The notes beneath the pieces are model-generated. The model had not been told where the DNA came from. It made no database searches and saw only the letters and a program-made list of their open reading frames with translations. The translations under genes and the position numbers were made by a program. A stretch of 64,000 bases of DNA, taken from Micromonospora coriariae. Lineage in GTDB: Bacteria > Actinomycetota > Actinomycetes > Mycobacteriales > Micromonosporaceae. The stretch is taken from NCBI RefSeq assembly GCF_900091455.1, contig NZ_LT607412.1, forward strand, positions 806,001 to 870,000, in the 5' to 3' direction. Of the stretch, positions 1-8,536 are shown piece by piece. Every line of letters starts with the position of its first letter. Within the stretch, counting starts at the first letter, position 1.

Positions 1-1346
1 ATCAGCAGTTCGTTGGAGGCGAGACCACCGGCGATCACCAGGTCGTTCACCGCCACCCCGGCCTCGACGAACGCCTCGATGATCATCCTCGTGCCGTACG
101 CCGTGGACTCCAGCAGCGCCCGGTAGACGTCCTGCGGCCGGGTGGCCAGGGTCATCCCGACGATCATCCCGCTGAGGTCGTGGTTGACCAGCAGCGACCG
201 GTTGCCGTTCCACCAGTCCAGCGCGACCAGGCCGTGCGCGCCGACCGGCTGGCTGGCGGCCAGCTCGGTGAGGTGTTCGTGCGAGGCGACCCCGGCCGGG
301 GCGGCGTGCTCGACGAACCAGCCGAAGATGTCTCCGACTCCGCTCTGCCCGGCCTCGTAGCCCCACGCGCCGGCGCTGATGCCGCCGTCGACGACGCCGC
401 ACATCCCTGCGACCTCGGCGAGGTGCGGGCTGTTTACCACGTGGCAGGTGGAGGTACCCATGATCGCGACGAGTCGACCGGGCTCCACCGCCTGCGCGGA
501 GGCCGCGGTGACGTGCGCGTCGACGTTGCCGGCGGCAACCGCGATCCCCTCCGGCAGGCCGGTCCATGCCGCGGCACGGGCGGTGAGCGTGCCGGCCCGG
601 GCGCCGAGCGGCAGCAGCGGACCGTCCAACTTGGCCACGAAGTCGCCGAAGTCCGGGTTGAGCGCGGTCAGGAAGCTCTGCGCCGGGTACCGGCCGTCCT
701 GCCGGATGCCCTTGTAGCCGGCCGTGCAGACGTTACGGGTCTCGGTGCCGCTGAGCTGCCAGACGATCCAGTCCGCGGCTTCGATGAAGCGCTCGGCGCG
801 GTGGTAGACCTCGGGGTCCTCCTCGAGGATCTGAAGGCCCTTGGCGAACTGCCACTCGGCGGAGATCTTGCCGCCGTACCGGCCGATCCACGGCTCCGCC
901 CGCTCGTGGGCGAGGGCGTTGATCCGGTCGGCGTGCGGCTGGGCGGCGTGGTGCTTCCACAGCTTCACCCACGAGTGCGGACGGTCGCACAGCTCGGGCG
1001 CCTCGCAGAGTGGGGTGCCGTCGGCGAACGTCGGCAGCACCGTGCAGGCGGTGAAGTCGATGCCGATGCCGACGATCGCGGCGGGGTCCACTCCCGCGGC
1101 GGACACGGCCGCCGGGACGGCGTACCGCAGCACGTCGCGGTAGTCCTGGGGATTCTGCAGAGCCCAGTCCGGCGGCAGCGGTCGACCTCCCGGAAGGGCA
1201 GTGCTGATGACTCCGTCGCCGTACTCGTGCACCGCGGTCCCCAGCTCGGCGCCGTCGCCGACCCGGACCACCAGTGCTCGCCCGGACAGGGTGCCGAAGT
1301 CGACACCGACGACGTAGCGTTCGCCAGCTCCGTCCACAGGATTCAT
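1..1346 (-). CDS. araB: L-ribulokinase (FGGY kinase), 3' end beyond window
   Basis: Phosphorylates L-ribulose to L-ribulose-5-phosphate in cytoplasmic L-arabinose catabolism. About 448 codons are present; the family is usually 550-570 residues, so the C-terminal fifth lies off the left edge. Read on the minus strand, the protein opens with the FGGY phosphate-binding motif VGVDFGTLSGRALVV near residues 13-27, then IGIGIDFTACTV and WKHHAAQPHAD, which follow AraB rather than xylulo- or glycerokinase. A later IMGTSTCH motif and the C-terminal AGGLASNELL match the second ATPase lobe. The ATG at 1346 is preceded by GGTGGAGGTGG, a strong ribosome binding site. No araA or araD is visible on this side, so any operon continues leftwards. 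The family call is firm; exact substrate is by family resemblance. Confidence 0.9.
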   Translation of the reverse strand, partial: MNPVDGAGERYVVGVDFGTLSGRALVVRVGDGAELGTAVHEYGDGVISTALPGGRPLPPDWALQNPQDYRDVLRYAVPAAVSAAGVDPAAIVGIGIDFTACTVLPTFADGTPLCEAPELCDRPHSWVKLWKHHAAQPHADRINALAHERAEPWIGRYGGKISAEWQFAKGLQILEEDPEVYHRAERFIEAADWIVWQLSGTETRNVCTAGYKGIRQDGRYPAQSFLTALNPDFGDFVAKLDGPLLPLGARAGTLTARAAAWTGLPEGIAVAAGNVDAHVTAASAQAVEPGRLVAIMGTSTCHVVNSPHLAEVAGMCGVVDGGISAGAWGYEAGQSGVGDIFGWFVEHAAPAGVASHEHLTELAASQPVGAHGLVALDWWNGNRSLLVNHDLSGMIVGMTLATRPQDVYRALLESTAYGTRMIIEAFVEAGVAVNDLVIAGGLASNELL

Positions 1347-1499
1347 GTCCACCTCCACCGTCGACGCGCCCAGTGTTAACGCTCACATCCATCTTCGTCA
1401 AGACATCTGCCGGCAACAGCTCCGTAACGTCGGCCAGGGCGCCACAGCGACGACGACCGTGACCCCGGAGCCGGCACATCCCGAACGCGAACGCCGACG

Positions 1500-1519
1500 G
1501 CCCGGCCTGCCGGCCGGGC
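1500..1519. terminator. Hairpin downstream of ABC permease operon
   Basis: A perfect 8-bp stem, GCCCGGCC (1500-1507) and GGCCGGGC (1512-1519), with loop TGCC, lies 43 bp past the permease stop codon and upstream of the ribulokinase gene. There is no U-tract, as is common for actinobacterial terminators, so its role as terminator is inferred from position. Confidence 0.4.
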
Positions 1520-1562
1520 TGTCGGGATGTCGCGGGTGGTCGACCGCGAGCGGGCGCTGCGA

Positions 1563-2351
1563 TCAGCGGGCGGGGTTGCGGTTGTACAGCGCCCTGGCCC
1601 AGAAGAAGCAGAGCACTGTGATGACGGCACACCAGGCGACCGCGAGGACCGCGCTGGTGCCGATTCCGGTGCCCAGCAGCAGACCACGGAGGGTTTCCAT
1701 GACGGGCGTGAACGGCTGGTAGTCGGCGAACAGCCGCACCGCCGTCGGCATCGAGTCGGTGGGGACGAACCCGCTGCCGAGGAACGGCAGTAGCACCAGC
1801 GGCATCGGCAGGTTGCTGGCCGTCTCGACACTCTCGCTGACCAGCCCGAGGGCCACCGACAGCCAGGTCAGCGCGAAAGTGATCATCGCGAGGACGCCGA
1901 TCACGGCGAGCCACTCGACCGGATTCGCGGTCGGCCGGAAGCCGACGAGCAGCGCCACGCCGGTCACGACCGCCAGACTGAGCAGCGCCTGGATCAGGCT
2001 GCCCAGCACGTGTCCGGTGAGGACCGACGGTCGGAAGATCGCCATGGTGCGGAACCGGGCGACGATGCCCTCGGTCATGTCCATGGCGACCGAGATGGCG
2101 GTGCCCTGCGCGCCGCTGACCACCGTGATGAGCAGGATGCCGGGGGTGACGTAGTTGGCGTACTGGGCCCGGTCGCCGGAGGGCCCGAGGCCGGCGCCGA
2201 GAGTGCCGCCGAACACGTAGACGAAGAGCAGCAGGATGATGACCGGGATGCCGATGAGCATCAGCGTCATCGACGGATAGCGCCGCATGTGCAGAAGGTT
2301 GCGCCGCAGCATGGTGCTCGAGTCGCGGGCAGCGAGGGTGAGGGTGCTCAT
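1563..2351 (-). CDS. ABC-2 type transporter permease (DrrB-like)
   Basis: A 262-residue integral membrane subunit of an ABC exporter of the daunorubicin-resistance (DrrB/ABC-2) type. Six hydrophobic segments are visible, the first near residues 28-52 and the last near 235-255, with the conserved ABC-2 region GIVARFRTMAIFRPSVLTGHV in the middle and a re-entrant FLGSGFVPTDSMP loop before the last helices. The ATG at 2351 overlaps the stop of the ATPase gene by four bases (ATGA), so translation is probably coupled. The partner is the adjacent ATPase and the pair likely exports a hydrophobic compound or lipid. The substrate cannot be read from sequence. Confidence 0.92.
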   Translation of the reverse strand: MSTLTLAARDSSTMLRRNLLHMRRYPSMTLMLIGIPVIILLLFVYVFGGTLGAGLGPSGDRAQYANYVTPGILLITVVSGAQGTAISVAMDMTEGIVARFRTMAIFRPSVLTGHVLGSLIQALLSLAVVTGVALLVGFRPTANPVEWLAVIGVLAMITFALTWLSVALGLVSESVETASNLPMPLVLLPFLGSGFVPTDSMPTAVRLFADYQPFTPVMETLRGLLLGTGIGTSAVLAVAWCAVITVLCFFWARALYNRNPAR

Positions 2352-3304
2352 CGCGCCATGGCCCTTTCGTTGTCGGGTCGGCCGGTCAGGGTGAGGAAGA
2401 CGTCGTCCAGGTCGGGGCCGTGCACGGTGAGACCGGCCACGCTCACCGAGGCACGGTCGAGCTGGTCGAGCAGGGCTCGGAGCGACCCGACCCCACCGTC
2501 GCTCGGGACCCGCAGGGTCAGTGCCGCGTCGTCCCGGGTGGCCGCCGTGAGCAGGCGGGCGGCCGAGTCGAGGCCCGTGTGGTCGGCGAACTGCAACACG
2601 ACGTGACCGCCGGGGATGAGCCGCTTCAGCTCGTGCGGGCTGCCCTCGGCGATCAGGCGGCCGTGGTCGAGGAAGGCGATCCGGCTGGCGAGTTGATCGG
2701 CCTCCTCCAGGTACTGGGTGGTCAGCAGGATGGTGACGCCGTCGGCGACGAGATCGCGGATGATCTGCCACATCGCGCGGCGGCTGCGCGGGTCGAGGCC
2801 TGTCGTCGGCTCGTCGAGGAAGATGACGCGCGGATCGCCGACCAGCGTCATCGCGAGGTCGAGCCGCCGGCGCATCCCGCCGGAGTACGTCGCCACCGGC
2901 TTGTCCGCCGCCTCGGTCAGGTCGAACTGCCCCAGCAGCTCGACGACGCGTCGTCGGCCGGCCGCCCTGCCGAGGTGGCGAAGGTCGGCCATCAGGCTCA
3001 GGTTCTCCCGACCGGTGAGCAGGTTGTCGACGGCCGAGAACTGGCCGGTGACGCCGATCAGTCCGCGTACCGCGTCGGGCTCCCGGGTCAGGTCGTGACC
3101 GCCGATGCGGGCGTCGCCGCCATCGGCGTCGATCAGGGTGGACAGGATCTGCACGGTGGTGGTCTTGCCAGCGCCGTTGGGGCCGAGCAGGGCGAAGATC
3201 GTTCCTTCGGCGATCTCCAGATCGATGCCGTCGAGCACGAGCTTGTCGCCGTAGGACTTGCGCAGGCCGGTCGCGACTATCGCGGGCCGGGAAGGGCTGG
3301 CCAT
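2348..3304 (-). CDS. ABC transporter ATP-binding protein (DrrA-like)
   Basis: A 318-residue ATPase that powers the adjacent ABC-2 permease. Visible motifs are Walker A LLGPNGAGKTTT, the Q-loop region IGVTGQFSAVD, the ABC signature YSGGMRRRLDLA, Walker B VIFLDEPTTGLD and the switch histidine in LLTTQYLEEAD. A C-terminal extension of about 90 residues, with the SLRALLDQLD...DDVFLTLTGRP pattern, is the DUF4162-type domain typical of DrrA-class exporters. The ATG at 3304 follows a GAGGAGACC-type ribosome binding site. It overlaps the permease start and follows the DUF4097 gene by 44 bp, placing it in one transcription unit with the upstream RHH regulator. Confidence 0.94.
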   Translation of the reverse strand: MASPSRPAIVATGLRKSYGDKLVLDGIDLEIAEGTIFALLGPNGAGKTTTVQILSTLIDADGGDARIGGHDLTREPDAVRGLIGVTGQFSAVDNLLTGRENLSLMADLRHLGRAAGRRRVVELLGQFDLTEAADKPVATYSGGMRRRLDLAMTLVGDPRVIFLDEPTTGLDPRSRRAMWQIIRDLVADGVTILLTTQYLEEADQLASRIAFLDHGRLIAEGSPHELKRLIPGGHVVLQFADHTGLDSAARLLTAATRDDAALTLRVPSDGGVGSLRALLDQLDRASVSVAGLTVHGPDLDDVFLTLTGRPDNERAMAR

Positions 3305-3348
3305 GGTCTCCTCGATTCGTGTACGGGGTTTCGCCGGGCGGGGGTCCA

Positions 3349-4191
3349 TCAGGCGCGCCGGATCGTGATGTCGCCGTAGGAGGTGTTCGCCCGGACCTCG
3401 ACCGTGTCGTCGGTCTGCGCCGGGCTGTCGGTCGTTTCGAGCGCGTTGTGCACCCGGCCGTGCCTGGAGCTGACATCGAGCCAGGCGGCAGTGCCGCGGC
3501 GAACCCCGACCTCGATGGCCCCGTAGGAGGTCTGCAGCTCGATCGACCCGCGCACAACCGCGCCCAGCCGGACGTTGCCGTAGGCCGTGCGTGCCGTCAC
3601 CGAGGCCATCGGCCCGTCGAGGGTGATGTCGCCGTAGGCGGTGTTGACCCGGACGTCGCCGTTGCTCTGGCCGATCCAGCAGTCGCCGGACGAGTTCTTG
3701 ATCTCGGCGGCGCCGTCGACCGCGCCGATGCGTACCTTGCCCGAGGAGGCCTTCACCCGGGCCGATCCGGCGACGTGCTCCACGGCCACCTCGCCGTGGC
3801 TGGTGTCGATCTCCAGCGGCCCGGTCCGGTCGAGCCGGATCGCGCCACCGGTCTTGAGGTAACACTCGCCGAGCCGGCCCTCACAGCGGAACGCCGCCCA
3901 GGACGCCCTGGCGTGCACCCGTGACCCGCTCGGCACCTCGATCAGGAGGTCGACCGAGGGCCCGGCGCCGGGGCCGAAGCGACGCCAACTCTTCGGTGCT
4001 CTGATCAGCAGTTGGCCGGCGGCGTACTCGACGGTGGTCTGCTCGGCGGCGCTCACGTCGGCCTTGCTCGACGGGTCACGGGGCCGCACCTGCACGACGG
4101 TGTCGGCGCGGTCGGTCGCGGAGATCCACGCGTCCCCGACGGGCAGCTCGATCTGGACGGAGATGGGTTCTGGCGTGTCGAAAGCAGGCAT
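3349..4191 (-). CDS. DUF4097 family beta-solenoid protein
   Basis: A 280-residue protein built of pseudo-repeats of about 20 residues of the form SYGDI/AYGNV/SSGKVRIG, the hallmark of the DUF4097 (putative adhesin) beta-solenoid. Examples near the C terminus are NTAYGDITLDG, RTAYGNVRLG and QTSYGAIEVG. No signal peptide or membrane helix is visible, so it is probably cytoplasmic despite the family label. It lies between an RHH-fold protein and a DrrAB-like exporter, an arrangement I believe recurs in actinomycetes. That suggests it acts with the exporter or its control, but no function is established. The start ATG at 4191 is chosen because the solenoid begins within about ten residues of it. 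Confidence 0.85.
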   Translation of the reverse strand: MPAFDTPEPISVQIELPVGDAWISATDRADTVVQVRPRDPSSKADVSAAEQTTVEYAAGQLLIRAPKSWRRFGPGAGPSVDLLIEVPSGSRVHARASWAAFRCEGRLGECYLKTGGAIRLDRTGPLEIDTSHGEVAVEHVAGSARVKASSGKVRIGAVDGAAEIKNSSGDCWIGQSNGDVRVNTAYGDITLDGPMASVTARTAYGNVRLGAVVRGSIELQTSYGAIEVGVRRGTAAWLDVSSRHGRVHNALETTDSPAQTDDTVEVRANTSYGDITIRRA

Positions 4192-4263
4192 GGTGATCTC
4201 CCGGAATGTGGGCAGCGGGCATCGCCGCAGGTGAGTGGGGGGAGGGGAAGACGGGGTACGCGG

Positions 4264-4785
4264 TCAGCGCGCCCAGCCGGTGAAGTGCTGGCCCGAGCGG
4301 GGCTCCACCCGGCGCGTCGGGCGACGGTCCGGCTCGCCAGCCGCGACGGCGCCGGCGACGGCTCGTACCAGCCAGGCGTTGACCGACAGTCCGGCCCGGC
4401 CGGCGGCCTCCTCGACGCTGGCCTTCAGGTGGTCCGGAAGGCGGAGGTTGATTCGCGACGTGCCGCCGTCGTCACCGTCCGGTGCGAGCACCGGCGTCGG
4501 CAGCACCGGCGGACCGGTGTCCTCGCCCGCCTCAGCCGGTGGGCTGGCCGGCGTCACCACGAAGTCGGGCTCCCGGCCGCGCAGCCGGACGTGCACCGAG
4601 CCCGGAGCGAGTTCGCGGGTGATCTCGTCGGCCGCGTCGGAGAGCGCGTCGAGCAGCATGAGACGGGTCGCCGCCTCCAGTTGGGTGAAGAGCCGCTCGG
4701 CCAGCGCCCGGCCGTCCGGATCGACCCCCTCCGCGGCCACGGCGTACTCGTTACGCAGGTTCTCGACGTACGGCCTCAATTCCAT
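4264..4785 (-). CDS. Ribbon-helix-helix (HicB-like) probable regulator
   Basis: A 173-residue protein. The N-terminal 80 residues (MELRPYVENL...) are helical and the C-terminal part contains the RHH signature INLRLPDHLKASVEEAAGRAG followed by LSVNAWLVRAV, near residues 115-150. Such proteins are often labelled HicB-family antitoxin, but no hicA-like toxin gene lies on either side, and the next genes are DUF4097 and an ABC exporter. I therefore infer a transcriptional regulator of this operon. The open frame extends upstream to 4890, but the residues before MELRPY are proline/arginine-rich and not family-like, so the ATG at 4785 is preferred. No Shine-Dalgarno sequence is visible before it, which would fit a leaderless transcript. 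Confidence 0.75.
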   Translation of the reverse strand: MELRPYVENLRNEYAVAAEGVDPDGRALAERLFTQLEAATRLMLLDALSDAADEITRELAPGSVHVRLRGREPDFVVTPASPPAEAGEDTGPPVLPTPVLAPDGDDGGTSRINLRLPDHLKASVEEAAGRAGLSVNAWLVRAVAGAVAAGEPDRRPTRRVEPRSGQHFTGWAR

Positions 4786-4805
4786 GACACCATCATGGCA
4801 CCACT

Positions 4806-4834
4806 TTGGCTCAGGATGCAACACCCTTGGCTCA
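4806..4834. promoter_or_regulatory. Direct-repeat candidate operator upstream of RHH gene
   Basis: TTGGCTCA occurs at 4806-4813 and again at 4827-4834, exactly 21 bp (two helical turns) apart and 21-49 bp upstream of the RHH start. On the gene's own strand it reads TGAGCCAA twice. A further imperfect tandem pair, TGGTGCCATGA and TGGTGTCATGG, overlaps the start codon. Ribbon-helix-helix dimers typically bind tandem short repeats, so an autoregulatory operator is a reasonable inference. Confidence 0.5.
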
Positions 4835-4886
4835 AGGCGGTGCCATCGCCCTGGAGGCGGTCGCCTTCCGGCCGGAAATGTCCTGC

Positions 4887-6098
4887 TCACCCACGGGCCC
4901 CGCTGGGCGGCCTCAGCTCACCGAAGGCGCGCCGGACCACACGGTTCGCGGCCTCCTGGGTGACTCCGGTGGCCACCAACAGGTCACTGACGGTCGTGCG
5001 GACCTGCGCGACCACGACCGCGCCGGAGAAGCCGACCCCCTCCCGGTAGGCGTCGCCGGCCGCGCAGACCGCCCGCAGCGCCCGATCCCGCGCCCGCTTG
5101 GGTTCGTCGCCTGCGGCGAACTGCCGCTTGATCAGCCGGACCGCCTCGGCCAGGTCGGTGATTGCCCTCGGCATCGCCTCCGGTATCGGCTCGCCGTCCT
5201 CGATGAGGCTCACCGACCGGCGGATCAACGTCCCGCTGTTGCGCATCGCCCGGTCGATCGGCTCCGCCGCCTGCGCGTACCGGCCCACCGGTCCGTGCCG
5301 TTCGTGCCAGTGCATCGGCGACAGGGTGCTGGCCTCCCGCGCGCCCTGGGTCGCCTCGACGAGTGCCTTCAGCTCGTCCTTGTTCTGCCGCAGCTTGACC
5401 ATGGCGTCACGTGCCGGAGCGGCATCGTGCCGGGCCAACGCGCCGGCCGTGGCGTCGAGCTGCTTACTCAGGAGGTCCAGCGCCGGCCGTGCGGCCCGGT
5501 TCAGCACCCGCAGCGGGTTCAGCGGCAGCAGTAAGGCAGTGACCAAAAGCGCCACCGCTCCCCCGACGAGGGCGTCCACGAACCGCGGGATCTCCAGGTC
5601 CCGCACGGACGGACTGAGCGTGGCGATGAGCACCGCCGTCGCCCCGGCCTGGATCACCACCGCCGCGCTGCCCGCCAGAAACAACGCGACGAGAATCGCC
5701 AGCACGACTATCAGGGCCAGCTGCCACCAGCCGGTGCCGATCACCACGAGCAGCAGGTCACCGATCAGCACCCCGACCGTCACGCCGATGACCAGCTCGA
5801 CGGTGCGACGCAGGCGTTGGCCGACCGACGCGGCGAGGGTGGACACCGCGGAGATCGGCGCGAACACCGGCTGCGAGATCTGCAGCACCTCGTGCACCAC
5901 CAGCCAGGACAGCGCCGCGGCCACGCCCGCCTGCACGGCGAGCCCGCTGATGGCGCGTGCCCGGAGCAGGCGGTCGCGCAGAGTGCCCGCCGCACGGCCA
6001 CGAAGCCGGACGGCGGTCGCCGCCAGGCCGGGGTGATCGGTGCCGTCGGAGCGGGTCGGCGCAGTCCCGTCACCCCCGTGCCGATCGGCGTCGACCAT
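4887..6098 (-). CDS. FUSC family transporter-like membrane protein
   Basis: A 403-residue membrane protein. After a short polar N terminus there is a bundle of about six closely packed hydrophobic helices between residues 50 and 200, including GVTVGVLIGDLLLVVIGTGWW and VIQAGATAVLIATLSPS. A long soluble helical C-terminal half follows. This matches the FUSC (fusaric acid resistance/aromatic acid exporter) family. In the hallmark region APISAVSTLAASVGQRLRRT the QRLRRT segment follows the second helix as in known members. The gene is monocistronic and 101 bp downstream of the RHH gene's start, reading the same way. Substrate is unknown; the family moves aromatic acids or other weak acids. Confidence 0.85.
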   Translation of the reverse strand: MVDADRHGGDGTAPTRSDGTDHPGLAATAVRLRGRAAGTLRDRLLRARAISGLAVQAGVAAALSWLVVHEVLQISQPVFAPISAVSTLAASVGQRLRRTVELVIGVTVGVLIGDLLLVVIGTGWWQLALIVVLAILVALFLAGSAAVVIQAGATAVLIATLSPSVRDLEIPRFVDALVGGAVALLVTALLLPLNPLRVLNRAARPALDLLSKQLDATAGALARHDAAPARDAMVKLRQNKDELKALVEATQGAREASTLSPMHWHERHGPVGRYAQAAEPIDRAMRNSGTLIRRSVSLIEDGEPIPEAMPRAITDLAEAVRLIKRQFAAGDEPKRARDRALRAVCAAGDAYREGVGFSGAVVVAQVRTTVSDLLVATGVTQEAANRVVRRAFGELRPPSGARG

Positions 6099-6307
6099 GG
6101 CGGCACCTACCCCACCAGGACCGGATCAATCCTGGCCGGCGTCGTCGCGGGACCGGCGCACCCGGCGGTCACAGGCGTCGGGTGAGCGGCAGCGCGTCCG
6201 CTGTTGTCACGGTTGGGTCGGTCCGGGTCGGGTAGACGCCGGTCTGTCACACGGATGGCCGTCTCGCGGGATCGCGTGGCCAGGGCCGCCGGGCACGTCG
6301 GGGGGCG

Positions 6308-8536
6308 ATGTCGGATGGATCAGCGGGGGTGAGTCGGCCGGAGATACCCGGCGGCGTCGTGGAGCTGCGGGTGCACGGGGTGTCCGGTGCGAGTGCAGCC
6401 CAGGTTCTGGACCTGCGGCAGGTGACGCAGGTGGCGGGGGACCGCAGCGGGGGCTTCTACCGACCCCGCCCGCGAAGCTCGGAGACCGGCGGCGCGCGAG
6501 GTGTCACGCTGGAGGCGTACCGCTGGGGTGATCTGCCCTCCGGGACCGTGGCCCGCACTGTGGCGCTGGTGTTCCTGCTGCCGTTCATGCTGGCCAATGT
6601 GGCGATCTGGATGCGCCCGGCCAACCCTGGCTCCGAGGCGATGGTCAAATCGCTGTGCCGGGTGCTGGCGCTCACGCTCACCGCGTTCTACGTGCTCGCC
6701 ATTGCCGGCGTCGCCCTGGACCTGGTCGCCTGGAGGTGCATGGCCACGCCCCGCTGCCTGGCCGGACGCAGCTGGTTGTCCTGGCTGGGAGGGCACCCGA
6801 CCGGACTGCGGCTGGCGGTGCTCGCGCTGGTCCCGGCCGCCGCCATCGGTGTGATCTGGCGCGCCAGCAACCGCCCGGGGAGGACATTCGACGCATTTCG
6901 CGCGCCCGACAGGGCGGTCTCGGACCATCCGCTCGGCGCTGTCGGTCAGTGGGACGCCGAACCGCTGGTGGGTCGGCTGCGCTCCATCCACGTGGCGGCG
7001 GCGTTCGCGACGCTGGACCTCACTCTGCTCGCCGCCCGGGCCGCGACCGGCGCCTCCGGCGTGACGGTCGCGCTGGCCGTGGTCACCGGAGCGGTCCTGG
7101 CCGCCTGTGTGGCGCTGCTCTGCACGCCCCCGCTCATCGACCGGGGCACCGCCGACCGCCGGCTCGACGGGGTCACCCGCACGCTGCGGACGATCGCCAT
7201 CATCCTGACCGTCGTCGTCGTGGCCCACGTGCTGACCAGCCGTGCGCCGTGGCGGGCGGGGGGCGGCCTGCCCGCCTACGACGCGACCCTGGCCTGGCTG
7301 TTCGTCACCCAGACGACGCTGCTGGCCGCTCTGGGCGTGGTGCTGCTCTGGCGCCGGGACCGGCGACGGGACGTCACCCCGCTGTACGGGCTGGGAGCGC
7401 TGGTGATCGCGGCCACCGCGGTCAGCCTCGCGGTGGCGTACTCCGCCGAGCTGGTCTACCGGGTGTCGGACTTCCTGGATCGCGATCTGTCGACCGGCGT
7501 GGGCATCGCCACCGGCTCGCCCCGGGCGTACACCTGGGCGATCTACGGCTTCTTCCGCGCGGTGCTGATCACGCTGATCGTCGCGGGCCTGATGATCCTG
7601 ATCTCCCGCCGCGGCCGGTACCGCGCCGCGGCGGCGATCGTCGCGCGCGACTACCCCGACGCGCCCCCGCACACCGAACCCCGGCTGCGCCAGGTGCGGC
7701 AGGCGATAGCCCGGGCCCGGTTCACCGAGAACCTGGTGCCGTTGGCCGTGGTCTACAGCTGCCTCGCCGGCCTCGGCACGGCCACCACCTCCATCGGCCT
7801 GCTGGAGCTGTTCCCGAGCGACGTCATCGAGCGGAACGTCGGGGTGCCGGGCGATGTGGTCACCTTCGGCATCGCGTTCGGCAGCTGGCTGATCGCGGCG
7901 ATCATCCTCAGCCTGATCATCGCCGGGGTCTTCGCCTACCGGAGCGTCCCGTTCCGGCGCCACGTCGGCGTCCTCTGGGACCTCGGCACCTTCTGGCCCC
8001 GGGCCGCCCACCCGTTCGCGCCACCCTGCTATTCGGAACGGGCCGTGCCGGAGCTGGCCCGACGGATCACGTACCTGGTCTCGCGGGGCAACGCGGTGCT
8101 TCTCACCGGGCACAGCCACGGCTCGGTGCTGCTCGCCGCGACGGTGCTCCAACTGCCGCCGCAGGTCGGCAGCCGGGTCGCGCTGCTCACCCACGGGTCG
8201 CCGCTGCGCCGGCTCTACGGGCGGCTCTTCCCCGCCTACATCGACGACGCGGCGCTGCGCGAGATCGGGGACCGGGTCGGCTGGCGGTGGGTGAACCTGT
8301 GGCGCGACACCGACCCCATCGGCGGCTGGCTCTTCTCCCCCCACCGGTCGGGGGCGCCGGCGACGGTGGAAGGCCCTCCGGGCGCGGTGGACCGCCGACT
8401 GCGAGATCCCACCGATGTGGTGACGCCACCCAGCGACAGCGTCCCGCCACCCATCCAGGGGCACTGCCCGGAGGAACCGGACGAGTCGTTCACCGCCGCG
8501 GCGCGTGAGCTGGTGCGGCGCCTCGAAAGACCCTAG
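6308..8536 (+). CDS. Large multipass membrane protein with C-terminal GHSHG motif
   Basis: A 742-residue protein I cannot assign to a named family. It begins with a soluble segment containing VELRVHGVSGA, then carries about nine hydrophobic helices spread over residues 75-560. It ends with a soluble domain of about 160 residues holding AVLLTGHSHGSVLLAATVL, where Ser603 sits in a G-H-S-H-G nucleophile-elbow pattern after a beta strand, as in alpha/beta hydrolases. Downstream DTDPIGGW could supply an acidic residue. The architecture suggests a membrane-embedded lipase- or esterase-like enzyme, but no catalytic triad can be proven by eye. ATG 6308 is preceded by GGGGGGCG. Its stop shares the tetranucleotide CTAG with the stop of the convergent SDR gene. 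Confidence 0.75.
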   Translation: MSDGSAGVSRPEIPGGVVELRVHGVSGASAAQVLDLRQVTQVAGDRSGGFYRPRPRSSETGGARGVTLEAYRWGDLPSGTVARTVALVFLLPFMLANVAIWMRPANPGSEAMVKSLCRVLALTLTAFYVLAIAGVALDLVAWRCMATPRCLAGRSWLSWLGGHPTGLRLAVLALVPAAAIGVIWRASNRPGRTFDAFRAPDRAVSDHPLGAVGQWDAEPLVGRLRSIHVAAAFATLDLTLLAARAATGASGVTVALAVVTGAVLAACVALLCTPPLIDRGTADRRLDGVTRTLRTIAIILTVVVVAHVLTSRAPWRAGGGLPAYDATLAWLFVTQTTLLAALGVVLLWRRDRRRDVTPLYGLGALVIAATAVSLAVAYSAELVYRVSDFLDRDLSTGVGIATGSPRAYTWAIYGFFRAVLITLIVAGLMILISRRGRYRAAAAIVARDYPDAPPHTEPRLRQVRQAIARARFTENLVPLAVVYSCLAGLGTATTSIGLLELFPSDVIERNVGVPGDVVTFGIAFGSWLIAAIILSLIIAGVFAYRSVPFRRHVGVLWDLGTFWPRAAHPFAPPCYSERAVPELARRITYLVSRGNAVLLTGHSHGSVLLAATVLQLPPQVGSRVALLTHGSPLRRLYGRLFPAYIDDAALREIGDRVGWRWVNLWRDTDPIGGWLFSPHRSGAPATVEGPPGAVDRRLRDPTDVVTPPSDSVPPPIQGHCPEEPDESFTAAARELVRRLERP

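Noticed and set aside
180..1379. A 399-codon plus-strand frame at the left edge
   Set aside because: It is antisense to the ribulokinase gene, which has clear FGGY motifs and a good start. The antisense product has no family features.
4264..4785. A HicAB toxin-antitoxin module
   Set aside because: The HicB-like RHH motif is present, but no small HicA-type double-stranded-RNA-binding toxin frame lies on either side. The neighbours are DUF4097 and an ABC exporter.
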